Shown here piece by piece: positions 24,016 through 35,500 of a DNA stretch of 64,000 nucleotides. The stretch is taken from positions 46,977,467-47,041,466 of the forward strand of contig NC_087070.1 in the NCBI RefSeq assembly GCF_963678635.1. Reading direction: 5' to 3'. The notes beneath the pieces are model-generated. The model was not told the DNA's origin. It worked only from the letters and a program-made list of their open reading frames with translations, and ran no database searches. A program made the translations under genes and the position numbers. This stretch comes from Symsagittifera roscoffensis. Its lineage: Eukaryota > Xenacoelomorpha > Acoela > Convolutidae. Positions within the stretch are counted from its first letter, which is position 1. Every line of letters starts with the position of its first letter.

Positions 24016-26562
24016 GTGACGATGGCGGGTGACGAGGTCAATGTGACGAGGTCGGAGGTCGATGAGAGGTTGGCGGTGATGTTTAACGCCATCCTACAGT
24101 TAGAGGCACAGGGTGACTGTAGGGAATCAGCGACAGAATCCGTCTTGATGGTTGGGTACACTTCAGATACTCGTGAGGGGATACACTTCACCCAATCGTG
24201 AGGGGATTCGACTTGGCAAGAAATCCCGGCTTGAGCAATAACGCGGAATTTGGCGCAGGAAAATTACCACTCCCCACCAGACCGCCAGTGGGATTCGCAG
24301 CCCAATCCACGAGCAGGCCATTGTCTGTGATACGATCTCAACAGACAGAGGAAGCGTACCCTGACCTCAGTAGCTTAAAAAGGAACTAGAGAGAGCACAG
24401 AGGGAACGAGACAAGGCGAACCTTGACAGGGATGTTGCGAAGCTCGAGAGGGACCAGGCAAACCTGCAAAGAGATCAAGCAGTCCTCGAGAGGGATCAGG
24501 CGACGCGTGATCTCAACATGATCAGGGCGGAATGCCAGCAGGAGCAGAAGGTCCGCGAGAACGAGACGAATTGTGAACAGCTGTTGAAGTTTTGGACAGA
24601 GAAGATAATTGAAATTGACCCAGTGGTAAAAGAAAGGCCGAGCCTAGGCCTGATACTTGAGAAGATGCCAGAGGTGATTAGTGTACCGGGCTCGAACAAG
24701 AGGGTAGAGCTTAAGATGGGAGATGGAAACGGCATGCTGATCACGAATCTGGGGACGGTTTGGAAGTTGCTGGGGCCTTCTTGGTGCCCACATCCCCATG
24801 CGAGCCTGATAGAGGAAGTCACGGAGCAAGTGAGACTGTAGCCGACAAAGGATGAAGACTTGGGAACTTTGAATGTGGTACACAAGCTGATCCTACCCCA
24901 TAATAAGGAGTCGGGAGAAACCATGAACAAGCTAGAGAGGTCAACGAAGATGATGGAACCCGGTAGTTGTCTCAGTCTGACGTCTGGAAGTGGTGAACAT
25001 TCCTGCGATGAACGGTCATGTGTCAGGATACAGTCCTTTCAGAGAGAAGATCTAGCCACTTGGTTTAGCGAAATCACCGCGAAAGAGAAGAGTGAAGTAC
25101 AGATAGTGACTGAACGTTACACGAACACTACTGTAAATATAGCAACGGCGTTGGGGCTCTTCTCAAGGATGTGTAGTTTGCAGTCGCTGGAGATGCTGGA
25201 GTCCGAGCACCACTTGGTATTAGCGTTGAGCGTGGAGTCATGGCCTGGAGCGCTTCAAATAACCCAGAAGCACATCAGAGGGTGAAAGATTGGTCTGGAG
25301 GCGGAAATGGGGTTTCCCGTGAGTGAAGCCTATAGTTTGCCAGTGAACGCAAAATCCCTAGTGGGATCAGTCATGGCCAACCAGTGTGGACGCCACTATC
25401 CACTACACATGGCAATGGTGGAGGTATCCAGCCAGAGGATACTAATCGACAAAGCCTTCTCGGCACCCAAATGCCTGGCTCGAATGTCGCATCACTCGCA
25501 CAGTTTGTTGAGGAATATCCTAGGGACTGTACCGGGGAACAAAGAGAAAACTTGAGTGAGATCTGGAGGGAAGAACTCTTGAGTCTGGAAGGTGAGAACA
25601 CGAGTGACTTCGAGAGACAAAACACGATCGGGAAACCGATGAACAGCACCCCAGCCCTGGAGGAGAATGATGTGACGCACGAAAACACGATGGAGCTGGA
25701 ACCTCTGCTTGAAGCATCGGGAGAACGCAAACTCCGGAGTATAAACCTCACACATGGGGAAGGCCCGTGTCACTGTCTGGCGCAAACGGTTTGGTATCCG
25801 GAGCACTTGAACCTCTGTTTGATATGGGACGTGGAAGAAGTTAGGTCAACCGGGTTACCCGATCATCGGCAGAAGGTGTCCCTACTGGTAGTGAGTTCAA
25901 TGCTGGCGTTGCGATGGATGGCAGAAAACGTGACGAAATATCGAGAGTCGAAGATAACAACAGCGAAATCGATACACGCTATTGATTACAGCAGGAGGCT
26001 TGAGTTGTTTGAGACTGCGTGCAAGGTATTCGCTATACCAATGGAGGTCAGGCAAGTGTGGAGCCGTATAAGGTTCTTCTCATGGTTTCGGGCGACATTG
26101 ATGTCTTGGTTATACGCGGTGACGAAGGATCACATGAAGAAGCATCAGAAAGAATATCGACAGTTCCTGGCTGAGATAGGGCCGGAAGCCTTCAAAAGAC
26201 CCTTGCTGGCCCATCGTAATGCAATCACAACGGTTTAGAAAACAATCGGTAGGGTGTCTAGAGATAACACCAAGGCGAGGGAGTCAATATTGGAAGAAGA
26301 CTTGGGCAAATAACGTGAGTTTGAGCCTACACAACTCTTTTTGCCTGGACAGGGAATCTAAAAGAAGGGTTTGCCGAACCAGGCAAAGAGATTGCAAAAA
26401 CAGAGGGAGTGGATGCAATCCTACGAACAACTAAAGGCTTGGAAAGAGATCGCGATCATCTTCGAAATGAGGAAGCGCTGCTGAGGCAGATTACGGTGCC
26501 GAATGCATCAGGGCCTAGCACCTCAAAGGCGAAGAGGATGAAGTGAGCAGGAAGCTCACTGT
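24016..26562 (+). pseudogene. Eighth coiled-coil ORF copy and unique 3' coding region of the giant element
   Basis: After the last RDQA-type coiled coil (about 24500) the sequence becomes unique and stays largely open to about 26562. Recognisable stretches include NCEQLLKFWTEKIIEIDPVV (24570s), SLMRSLC-free helical segments, a Cys/His-bearing block near 25340-25500 and a 284-codon frame (25384-26238) containing AIDYSRRLELFETACKVFA. I find no match to envelope, dUTPase, chromodomain or other known accessory domains, no signal peptide and no clear membrane segment. These are probably element-encoded accessory proteins. Broken. Confidence 0.5.
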
Positions 26563-26948
26563 CGGTTTCATGAGTCTTGAGAGGGAAAGAATAAGGGGCT
26601 TGAGTGTGAACTCGGATAAAATCTGAGGTCACGGAAAAGAAATTTTAATGAAACAAAGTATTGCTATTAATATGCTATATCTATTATATGAATCAAAATG
26701 CTGCATGACAATTTTCTGATTGGATAAGACAAAAGAACTTTTAATCATTAGCTTGCAAAGCGGAAGTTAAGGGTGCAAGTGCATGCAGACCTTGGTTGCT
26801 GTTTAGCGATAATGTGACATTTTTGCATGGTTGTGAATTTTGGGGTGTATATAAAGTTAAATCTACTGCAAACTTCTGTAAATGACCAGTATCTTGAGCA
26901 ATACTCGTTGACATCACTTGAGGACATCAATCTTGAGTCCGGGGAGTA
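26563..26948 (+). other. Noncoding stretch before the 3' LTR
   Basis: About 390 AT-rich bases. It contains a TATA-like GTATATAAAG at about 26847 and a short purine block (CCGGGGAGTA) just before the LTR that could be the polypurine tract, though it is weak. Nothing else is recognised. Confidence 0.45.
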
Positions 26949-27851
26949 TGTGCCAGTCGGTCATTTTTGGAAGTTTGACCTTGAGCAACGCAAGAAACAT
27001 GATTTTGGGTTTTTATGAAATTTTTCAATAATGCGAATCGGACATGTCATGCTCAAGTTTCTCGCGACAATTGAAAATATCAAGATAACAAAATCAGAAC
27101 AACCGAACTACAATTGCATGAAAGTAGTCGAAAAAGCAGCGGGAAATAGCTATTCGCCATTTTCAGATATAATATCATTCGAGAGTAAAGCTGTTTTTTT
27201 CTTGTCAGAAGTCAGAATGCAATCACGAGTGGAAGGAGAGTAAATTTGAGTGGACCAGAGTGAACCTTCGGTGGAAAGGTGGATAACCGAAGTCTCTCAG
27301 TTGTCCAGCCCCAAAAACTTATTTCTCAAGTCAAAACTCATTCTCAAGCTGGAACATGTTACTTTAAAACTCCTCGACTCAAATTTAATTCCCTAGTTTT
27401 TCTGGAGTTACTTGTTAATCTAGTTACCCAAATTCTGGAGTGTGCTGGTATGTGAGTACCCAATTTATTTTTCTTGAGTGTGTTTTATATTGTTATGTCG
27501 AGGTAGGGAGAGTTTTAGGTTGATCCATCTGAAATGGATCAAAGTTCCACTGTCTAATAAAAAACCACCATACGGATTGTTCTGACCCTGTTTTTAACGG
27601 CGTTCGCGTGTTTTAGGTATTTTCAAACCTAATTAAGGGGACGTTCTTATTTTCTAGAGTGGGGGGGGTGTTTTTGGTAGTGGAGTTTAAGCTGTAACAA
27701 AGATTTTAGTCTCATGTCGCAAGTGAACCCAATTGGCTCCGACCGTTTGTGGTGGAAAAACACAAGAGATAGTGTCCCTGACTCTTAAGCCAATGGTTAT
27801 ACGGCCTATTTTTCTTTAACCTCATATGTGACTTAAGAAGGCGACTGTAAC
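26949..27851 (+). repeat. 3' LTR of the giant element
   Basis: Starts TGTGCCAGTC and ends CTGTAACA. It is about 40 bp longer than the left LTR, mostly through one extra segment near the right end. It carries AATAAA at about 27552. Over the first 340 bp it differs from the left LTR at roughly one base in ten by eye, so the insertion is not recent. Confidence 0.87.
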
Positions 27852-28345
27852 AAGCATCAAAAGACCTTGGAAAACGTACAAAGAAGAGCGATTCGTCAGT
27901 TAGTGGTATAAAAAATCTATCCTTTTACAAACGCCTTAAAAAACTGAATCTATCATTGCTGGAATACAGAAGGAAAAGAGGGACAATGATAGAAATGTAT
28001 AAAATCTGCTAGGGTTCTTATGATAGGAATGCCACTGCGGGACTATTCGAGCGGAATGATAGGGATTCTAGAGGTAACGCATGTAAAGTAGTAGTACGTA
28101 AAGCAAATTGTGAAAGACGAAAAAACTTCTTCACGATAAGAGCACCTCTCGACTGGAACAATCTGCTCATGAAACAGTGCAAAGCAAGATCATCGACGAA
28201 TTCAAGTGGAAACTGTACAAACATAGGAAAGCGATTGGAATTGACAGGTTCAATTTCGAAGGGAGATAGGAAAGCACATCTGAAATGACCTCAAGAGGCA
28301 CTGCCTAATGGTCATAAAAAACTTGATTTGACTTGACTTCAAGGA
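27852..28345 (+). mobile_element. LINE reverse-transcriptase C-terminus and 3' tail
   Basis: Continues the LINE frame interrupted at base 101: HQKTLENVQRRAIRQ, then SLLEYRRKRGTMIEMYKIC, then NCERRKNFFTIRAPLDWNNL. These are the classic C-terminal blocks of L2/CR1-like LINE polymerases (QRRATR, LEYRRxRGDMIExYK, RxNFFSxRxxxxWNxLP). The frame is disrupted by small changes (for instance, a stop follows the MYKIC block). The copy ends at about 28345 in a TTGATTTGACTTGACTTCA tail, a simple 3' tail of the type these LINEs use for priming. Confidence 0.82.
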
Positions 28346-29347
28346 ATAACGGTGTTAATTCTTTAATTGAACGAAATAAGAAGGGTCAAATTGCGGTGAT
28401 CGAGCATTTCCGAGAGTTCGGAGGGCTATTGGGAAGATCTGATACCCTACCTGATTGCCATGAAGACTGCTCTTCGACCGGATTCGAGAATCCGGAGGGT
28501 TCTTGTGAAAGACAACAGACATTGATTTTAACAACTTTTAGCTTCACGGAATGCCTAGAACTGAATTTGAATAACAGCTAATTCTTTTTTCAGAACATGA
28601 GAAGCTAGGAGTTGAGGGAAAGGGTTGATTTATTTATGATGGATTTGATGATTTTCATCTACTCAACAAAAACAATAGTAATATGATTATAAGTAATAGC
28701 CCGGTTTTTAGGAGTGTTCTCGTGGTCTGGGGATACTGAGACCCAGCCATGAGCTCACTCATTCTGCATATAACTAAGTTAATTTGCGCGTTTTGGCCGA
28801 TAGCCTTGAGTAGCAATGACTCTAACGACCCGATGTTAATGGACCACACATTGAACTGGCTTTGGTAGAGACGGTTAAAAGCATGTGAAGCTGTGTTTAG
28901 ACGCTAGCCAGTCGTTTTAGAACCTAGCTTTATTTTCCGTCGGCATGTACTTCCGATGCAATATTACAATTTCTTGACCGCTGGCTTGTAAAAACTGGGT
29001 AAGTATGTTCAGACTGAACTGGATATCCAGTGTGTGACTGCCCCATGTTGGAAAATCCAGTTTCTTGGAGATTTGTTTCATCCAGTTTTTCAAGGATTTC
29101 GCGGTTTTAGAATTTTTTCGTCGATATGTAGATTGCTAGCTGAGAATGCAAATGATCGCTATCTCAAAGTCGGCGCTTTAAGTCCCCCCCCCCCTCTGAA
29201 ACTATTTTTTTTGCTGGAAGCTTTTTTTAGTATCCTGGGTTGCCGTTTTCTGCTTGCGTTTGTTTAGTTTTGCCTCCTTGTCAAAGCTTTTTGTGACTGA
29301 GTTGACTATCGTGTCCTGATGTCGGTCACCGTTGTAACCTAGATAAC
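28346..29347 (+). other. Region upstream of the SGSM-like start codon
   Basis: About 1 kb between the LINE tail and the first coding exon. It must contain the promoter or a 5' exon of the host gene unless these lie further away, but I see no strong TATA box. There is a C-run near 29183 and a T-rich tract. An 82-codon frame (28333-28581) has no recognisable domain. Confidence 0.5.
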
Positions 29348-29543
29348 ATGGCTGAAGTTTTGGAGGCTCAATCGTCTCAGGGTTCAGCTCCATTCATTCC
29401 TCCGGCATCAGGAAGCTTTGTGTCGGGCGAAGAGAAGGCCGCGATGATTCAGAAGGTGAAACAAGAAGTGAAACGGCTAATGGAGGAAGCCGTCACTAGA
29501 AAGTTCATCCATGAGGATAGTTCGTCTGTCCGCAGTTTATGTG
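29348..29543 (+). CDS. SGSM1/2: SGSM-like exon 1
   Basis: Holds the start codon and the first 65 codons. A short Ser/Pro-rich N-terminus is followed by [20 protein letters not shown], the most conserved piece at the start of SGSM RUN domains. The donor is G|GTATGT, phase 1. It joins exon 2 to give an Ala codon. Confidence 0.93.
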
Positions 29544-32500
29544 GTATGTTTGAACTACAACTGTTTCATTTAGCTACCCGAAGTTTTTCGAAGTATTCCT
29601 TTTTTATGCAATGAAACTTAGTTGCTGTTGCTCTCCTGTTGCCGTTTGTTTCGACATTTCCTATTTCAGCGGTTGTGGATTCGTGTTTGGTTCACAAACT
29701 AAAGAAAGGAGTGTTGAGCTCTTTCAGTATCGGAGGACTGTGGAATTCACCAAATAATAATCAAGGTTAGTCCAACGCTCCATAAATCATGGCTATACCG
29801 AAAATTTTGATTAAATACCTCACAGCACAGGAAACCCTTTTTCAATTTGCTTTCAGTGTACTTTATTTTTGAAGGAAAATCTGAATGCTCGGCAAGTCTA
29901 AGCTTAGTTTCAAAGCTCTGCAAGCAGCTACCTGATTCAGAAATCAAGCAGCAACTCAGTGATATACTAGGCCAAGTTCAAGACAAACAGAATGCTTACA
30001 AGATCATGATGAAGAATTCGAATGGTCAGAATGGAGCGGGATCTGTTTCATGGTCTATCCAAGAGTTTCCGTCCGAGCGGGCTCTCAAATTTCTGTGGAT
30101 GCGTTTGTCTCTCTTTTCTGGAATTTTGGATCGTGTAATAGATTTCATCTGCAAAGAATCCAGGTACATTGAAGTTTCAAATTGTGTCTTTGCGCTTGCT
30201 CTTTTTTCCTACCAAGTTTTTGCGCTAAGTGTCGTTTTGTTTCAGCAAATACTACGACAAAGAATCATTCATGTGTGATCCAGTAGTTACAACTCTGCTG
30301 ATTTCGCTAATGGGTTAGTTGCTTAAGTCACAATTTATTTCGAAAATATAAATTTTAGTATAAACTTGAATCACAAAGAGTAACCAAATCACTACATGAA
30401 GATCTAATCGACGTTCAACCTAAAGTTACCATTTGGCTGATATGCCACCGAATTATGTCCCTTTAGCCGAGAGCTCAAGTACTGAGTCGAAAGTGAATTT
30501 TAAAATTCTGCTACAAAAACGTAATTTGATAGGAATTTTCCAGAAATGGAACTAAAGGTACACGAATTCAATTCGAATTGCAAATCAAAATTATTCCCAA
30601 AATGTTCAGCCAAAAATTTTTTGATCAATTAAAGCTAAATGTAAAATATAAAATTTAAAATAGAAAAAATTTTCTGCGCCCATAACGATTCAACATGGCA
30701 CAGTTAGCCTAAACTAAAATTTTAACCTCAGTTTAAAAATGTGAATCAAAGTGATTTCGATGATCGGTTTTTAAAATTCGTATGTGATATTTGAAAGCTT
30801 GTCTTAAATATGTTGCCTCAAAGTTCAAGCAGACTGAAACTGAAAGAGGCAAGTACGGAAATCCACCATTCATTACACTTGTGAATTTAAGTGTGCGAAG
30901 TGTAATACTACGACTTTTCTTTTTTCTAACCTATTTTGGCAAATATTGGTAGCAATTGTACGGATTTTTGATAGCCTGTGCTTTGACATTCGAATAGTAA
31001 TAAATTAACACATTTGATGAACCGACAAAAGCTATTGGTTTTACACAACTTAACAATTATAAAAATTTGATTTCAGAAATTTTGTAACTCAATATATCTC
31101 GAAATTTTTTGAAATGCATAATGCATACATAATGTGGCTTTATGCTTTCCAATTTATTAAATGCAAATTTGGTGTGGATGATTCATTTTGTTATATTCCA
31201 AATTAGTACTTGCAAAATTGTGTCTAATTGTATTCGGTGCCACTTTTGCTGCGTGGCATTGGCAAAATAATAGCATTTATAGCTGCTTTATGTGTGATTA
31301 GTGTTTGCCAGTTGTTTAGCGTTCGTGGCCGAGAGGGCAGGGCGTGATACTCTAAGTCTCGAGGTTTCAGGTTCAAATCCGATACATGGCATAATTTAAC
31401 TTATTCGAGGCTTCTTTTTTATTTATTTCACCATATAAAGCTGCTTTTTTATCGTGTTCTCGCTAGTGTTTGCGGAGCGCAGCTTTGTCTTTTTGTCCAT
31501 ATTAGGCCCCTCTCATTTTGTCCTTTATATTTCTGATATTCAACTGGAAGAAGAACATGAAAATAGTCTTATGTTGCTAACGACATTTTTGTTGAAGCGA
31601 TCACCTAAATCTCGAAATGATGGCTCAACATCAGAGATGTCTGGACAAAACGACATCTTGTCTCGAAAAGAAACTTTACTTCAACGAAGATAGCAAGAAA
31701 ACAGAATTACTAGCCTAGAACAATAATAGCAGTTGTTGTTGTTTTTGTTTGTAGCTGCAAATGGAGATGTCGTCCAATTCGTGTCTTTATTGTAGTTTAT
31801 TTTCAGTACTTCACAAGCAAAGATTGTGGAAATTGATGAATGATTTAGCTCGTGCGTCAAACAGTATCTCTGGTTTTCCTAGGCTTCCCTAAGAAATGCC
31901 GTCGTATGACAGTACTGAGTAAAACCCGTTCTAAGGAGCAGTTTTTGGCATGGAGAGCCGAGCAAAATCCTGTGCCCAATTTCAGCGGGCAGTTTTTAAT
32001 TAGCGCGAAAAATCGAGAAACTCTAAATGTGCCCAGTTATGTTGGCAAGTTGAGGCATTTTGCAACTGCAACGGAGTTGTCCCACATGTCGTCGAATTTA
32101 AGAGACGTTGGAATCGATAGACAGCTAAAGAGGCGCCGTATGTCACAGGGACTAGCGTAACATTTTGGGCAGTTGTTTTTCTTGTGAAATCTCGACATAG
32201 CTTTTCAATATCCACAGCGGAGTTGAGCAGGAGTAAGTCGCGCACTGCTCGAAATGCTTTTTTCTTACAAAGCTATTTCTGGAGGTTGAGAGCCCATCAG
32301 TTTGGAGGATGTTTAGGTAACGTAGTTTATCACCTCATTCGATTGAATTCTTTTAAAAACGACTTTGTATTGATATGGTGCTAAGCGCTCTTTTTCATCA
32401 TGATTTTTTTTGATGTTGTCATTGTATTTTTTGGCAAAAGTTTATAAGTCTCGACAACGGTTTGTGTTTGGTTGTGTGGTGGTCGCATCATTCTTGTTGA

Positions 32501-35500
32501 TAGCAGCCATTTAAAAAATTTTTGCTTAACATTTCATTGTTTTCTTTTGCTGGCAGTTTTTGAGTTTCACAGTGAATTGTTCAATTGGAGTCATTTTTGT
32601 GCTGCCAGTTACATTTCTAACGGCTGTTTTTTGTTAAGTTTGAAGGTCTTTGCAACGAGATTCACTCCTTAAAGGAGTCCGGACAGGAGCTGCGTTTTTC
32701 AGAACACTGCCCCTAATGGCCTTTTATGAGATGTTATACTTTCTGCTACTCAGTTTCTTTACTGCTCCCTGTGCCTGAGAAATTTTTCGGCAAATTTTTT
32801 TGTTTGGAGTTTGCTTATCAACGTGGTAATGTGTTCAGCGAAAGTAAAGAGCTTATCAGAAGTGACTCCTATAATTTAGGTTTTTGGATGGTAGGCAGTG
32901 GGTTGTTTTCGATAATCACATTAGTTTTTTTTTTTCGTTCCAGTTTGTTATAATAGTCGCTGAAGCTTTGTCTGCGGATCGGTTGAAGCTGCGTTTTCGA
33001 AGCCAATTTCATAGTGTTTTTAGGCAGGGTTGTACCTTTAGTTCAAATCAATGTTGGTGATAGAATCTGTTATTTTGATGTTTTTAGCAGAAAGATACTT
33101 TCAATCAGCTACCGGGTATAAGAGGGCTATGGGTCGGTTGCTTGTTGCTTCTGCCCGGATTCAGTAAAGGAAAGGGTCGACCAACTTTCCAGTTCTGCGA
33201 AATGGTGGAGGTGTTAAGAGTGATATTGGTTCTGTAAGGAAAATTGATGCTTTTTCTCCGAGATAGTCAAGATGAGTTGGGGCGATGTTGTCGGGCGCTT
33301 AAGCTTTTCTTTTCTTGCACAGGTGAATTTTTTTTTAAGACGACCTGTGGAACAATCAAAGTGGATTCCCGGTGTATTTCTTTATGTCGCGGAGCGTGCT
33401 GCGTTTCTCTGTTTCTCTTCATATGTAATGGGTGGGTGAGGACAGTAGTGCTGATCAATTTGATTTGCGCAATGATTGGTACCATAGACTGTTTTTTTTG
33501 TTGTTGAAATTATTAGGTTGGTTACGTGCGTTGTCATCTGCTTTGCCCGCTGAAGAGGTAGAAGTTTTGACGAATACATGACCGTCTCCACTGTGGGCGA
33601 GGGTAATGACAGATTCAACACATTTATCGAGTTTGTCTTTTCACAATGGCATCGATTTGTTTAATCAACAGCTTGTTTTGGAATGTGTGGTCTAAGTTCT
33701 TTGATGCGGCTCTCTGGAATGTGCTATTTGGCCGCCTTTGCCAAAACTTTGCCGAATGTAACCTCACCTTCAGGCACTTCTTTGGTGATCTGCATACAGA
33801 ATTCTTTCCAATTTGCTTTCCTAAATTTAACGAAAGTTCTTAATGTTTCCATTAATGAAAGAAATTAATGTTCTGATGGTTCAGCAAACTCGACTTCACA
33901 TGCTAGTGTAGCACGATTGCCTGATGACCAAAAACGAGGCAAGACTCTGTGATCGAGCTAAGTTTTCTCGCGAGGCTGGCACTTGCAAGACTTATTTCAG
34001 AATTAAAGGTTTCTCTAGCAGGGACATTCTCTCAAAAGACTGCGTGGTCTGTAATCTATTTCTTTGGCATGTGTAGTTCCTCTTGTTTCCCTCTCAAGTT
34101 CGGAGAACCGGAGAGGGCTATGAGCTTTAAAGTCACCGAGTATTAGGAGTTGAGTAGTTGATTTTTGGAAGCAGTGTAACCATAGCCGCAGCTTGTGTAT
34201 TGGGATGTGTACATTATCAGGTTTATGTGACTTTCCTAATTTGTTTTTCAATTCCGCAATTTTCTAATTGGATTGTTTGGGGGTTGATTGTTATTTTAAG
34301 TTCTTGTACTTGTACGTGTTTTTACTGTGAAAAGCCAAACCTCCATCTTCACCTTTTTCCGGGTTACGTTTCTTAGTTATTGAAAAGCCTGGAGTTACTT
34401 TAAAGGTGCTTTTATCTTGAAGTGTGGTTTCTTGAACGGTTGCAATAGATAGTCTGTTGGTTTGTTTGAAGTGAACGATGTTGTCAAGTTATGCGCCAAG
34501 GCCATTTGCGTTTAGTGGTAATCTGTTTAATTGTTTCCTTCTTTGGTATCGGGGTGCCTGGTGTTTTATGCTTTGGTTTGGGGCAGTAATTTTGGTACTG
34601 ACAGTAAGTCAGTGTTGACGGTAAAAGTTGTCAGACCATTCAGTAGGGTTATGTAACGAGGTGCAAGTGAGGTCCACGCATCCGCCAAAGTGGCACCAGA
34701 AACTTGTGGGCTCTTTATTAAATCGCAGATAGGGCACCAAAGTTGTATCGGGGTCCTAGTTAAGGTTCTGTGGCGGTTTTTAGTAGAAAGATGTTATTCA
34801 TTGATATAGCTGAATGTTAGGGGGACGCAGTCGCTGGGTTTCTCCGTTCCCAGAATAAGAACACGAATTGGGCAACTATGTTCCTGTTTCAGAAGGTTTG
34901 TTCGAGATTTGAACCATGCTGTGAAGCATGACGTGGATACTGCCGCGAATAGGCACTCGTACTTCGGTATTCATGATAGCAGTTCAAATCTGTTAATGAA
35001 AGAATTAGCTATTTAACAGTGGAATTCGGTTTGATACTTAAAATGTCCAGTTTCTGTGGTTATATACTGTAGTTTGCGAAAACTTTTGGAAAAATTACTG
35101 AAATTTCATTGTGCGTGGTGTTGGAACCAGTTCGTACTATACGGTTTGCTTAATGCGTCCACAGATGCGAGTATATTTGAATCATTACAACCAAAGTTGT
35201 TTCGGCCGCTGAAATTAGTTAGTTATAAAAGTATGAATTGTTTAAGATATAAGATTAACTTTAACAACATAATCATTCAAGGAGTTACATAGCTCAGAAA
35301 AAACGATGAGCTATGATTTTAAATTTTTTGAAGTTTACTGATTATCCTTGAAGTTAGGAAGGGCGTCGCAAACGGCTAGTAGACTTCCCCCCTTATATAA
35401 TTTAGTTACAGAAATTGTACATGAAAATGTTGCACGTGTTTTACTTGCTTTGTTATCAATTCAAGTTCAATGAGCTTTCTGTGCATTTGCCGTATTGGTA

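Larger units (their letters stand above)
12140..24510 (+). repeat. Tandem array of eight large units inside the giant element
   Basis: The start of a coiled-coil ORF (GDEVNVTRSEVDERLAVML) occurs at 13198, 15177, 16752, 18327, 19899, 21271, 22643 and 24016, with spacings of 1979, 1575, 1575, 1572, 1372, 1372 and 1373 bp. Each unit joins the last 40 codons of the macro ORF, 2 or 3 copies of a 400-bp noncoding subrepeat and the front of the coiled-coil ORF. The last three complete units and their precursor lack about 200 bp present in the first four. Units are nearly identical. The array explains why the element is so large. Confidence 0.92.
102..27851 (+). mobile_element. Giant Ty3/gypsy-type LTR retrotransposon, about 27.75 kb, broken fossil
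   Basis: The ends are fixed by two independent signs. The left and right LTRs start to match each other at TGTGCCAG (102 and 26949). A LINE reading frame runs up to base 101 and resumes right after the right LTR, with a short target duplication (AGC, AAGC or CAAGC, depending on which base ends the LTR). Parts in order are LTR, leader, gag with CCHC knuckles, retropepsin, RT, RNase H, linker, integrase, acidic ORF, macro domain, 12 kb tandem array, unique 3' coding region and LTR. The order PR-RT-RH-IN and the RT and integrase motifs point to Ty3/gypsy. The coding parts carry many disablements (well over ten). LTR divergence of roughly 10 percent by eye suggests an old insertion. Typical Ty3/gypsy elements are 5-10 kb; comparable giants are the plant Ogre and planarian Burro elements. 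No envelope gene was recognised. Confidence 0.88.

Noticed and set aside
24500-26562. Envelope gene in the giant element
   Set aside because: No signal peptide, no hydrophobic membrane span and no furin-type site were seen. The region is left as unassigned accessory sequence.
26840-26860. TATA box at GTATATAAAG as the promoter of a separate gene
   Set aside because: It lies inside the giant element just before its 3' LTR and no independent gene follows. It is AT-rich sequence that could occur by chance.
28333-28581. An 82-codon frame upstream of the SGSM-like gene
   Set aside because: It begins in the LINE tail, has no domain and is of a length expected by chance.
31319-31390. tRNA gene
   Set aside because: A and B boxes are present but the acceptor and T arms do not pair. 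The same stretch is embedded in a dispersed repeat at 52180-52812.
31852-32160. A 102-codon plus-strand frame as a host gene
   Set aside because: It is antisense to the conserved C-terminal Cys/His region of the minus-strand LINE relic and shows no domain.
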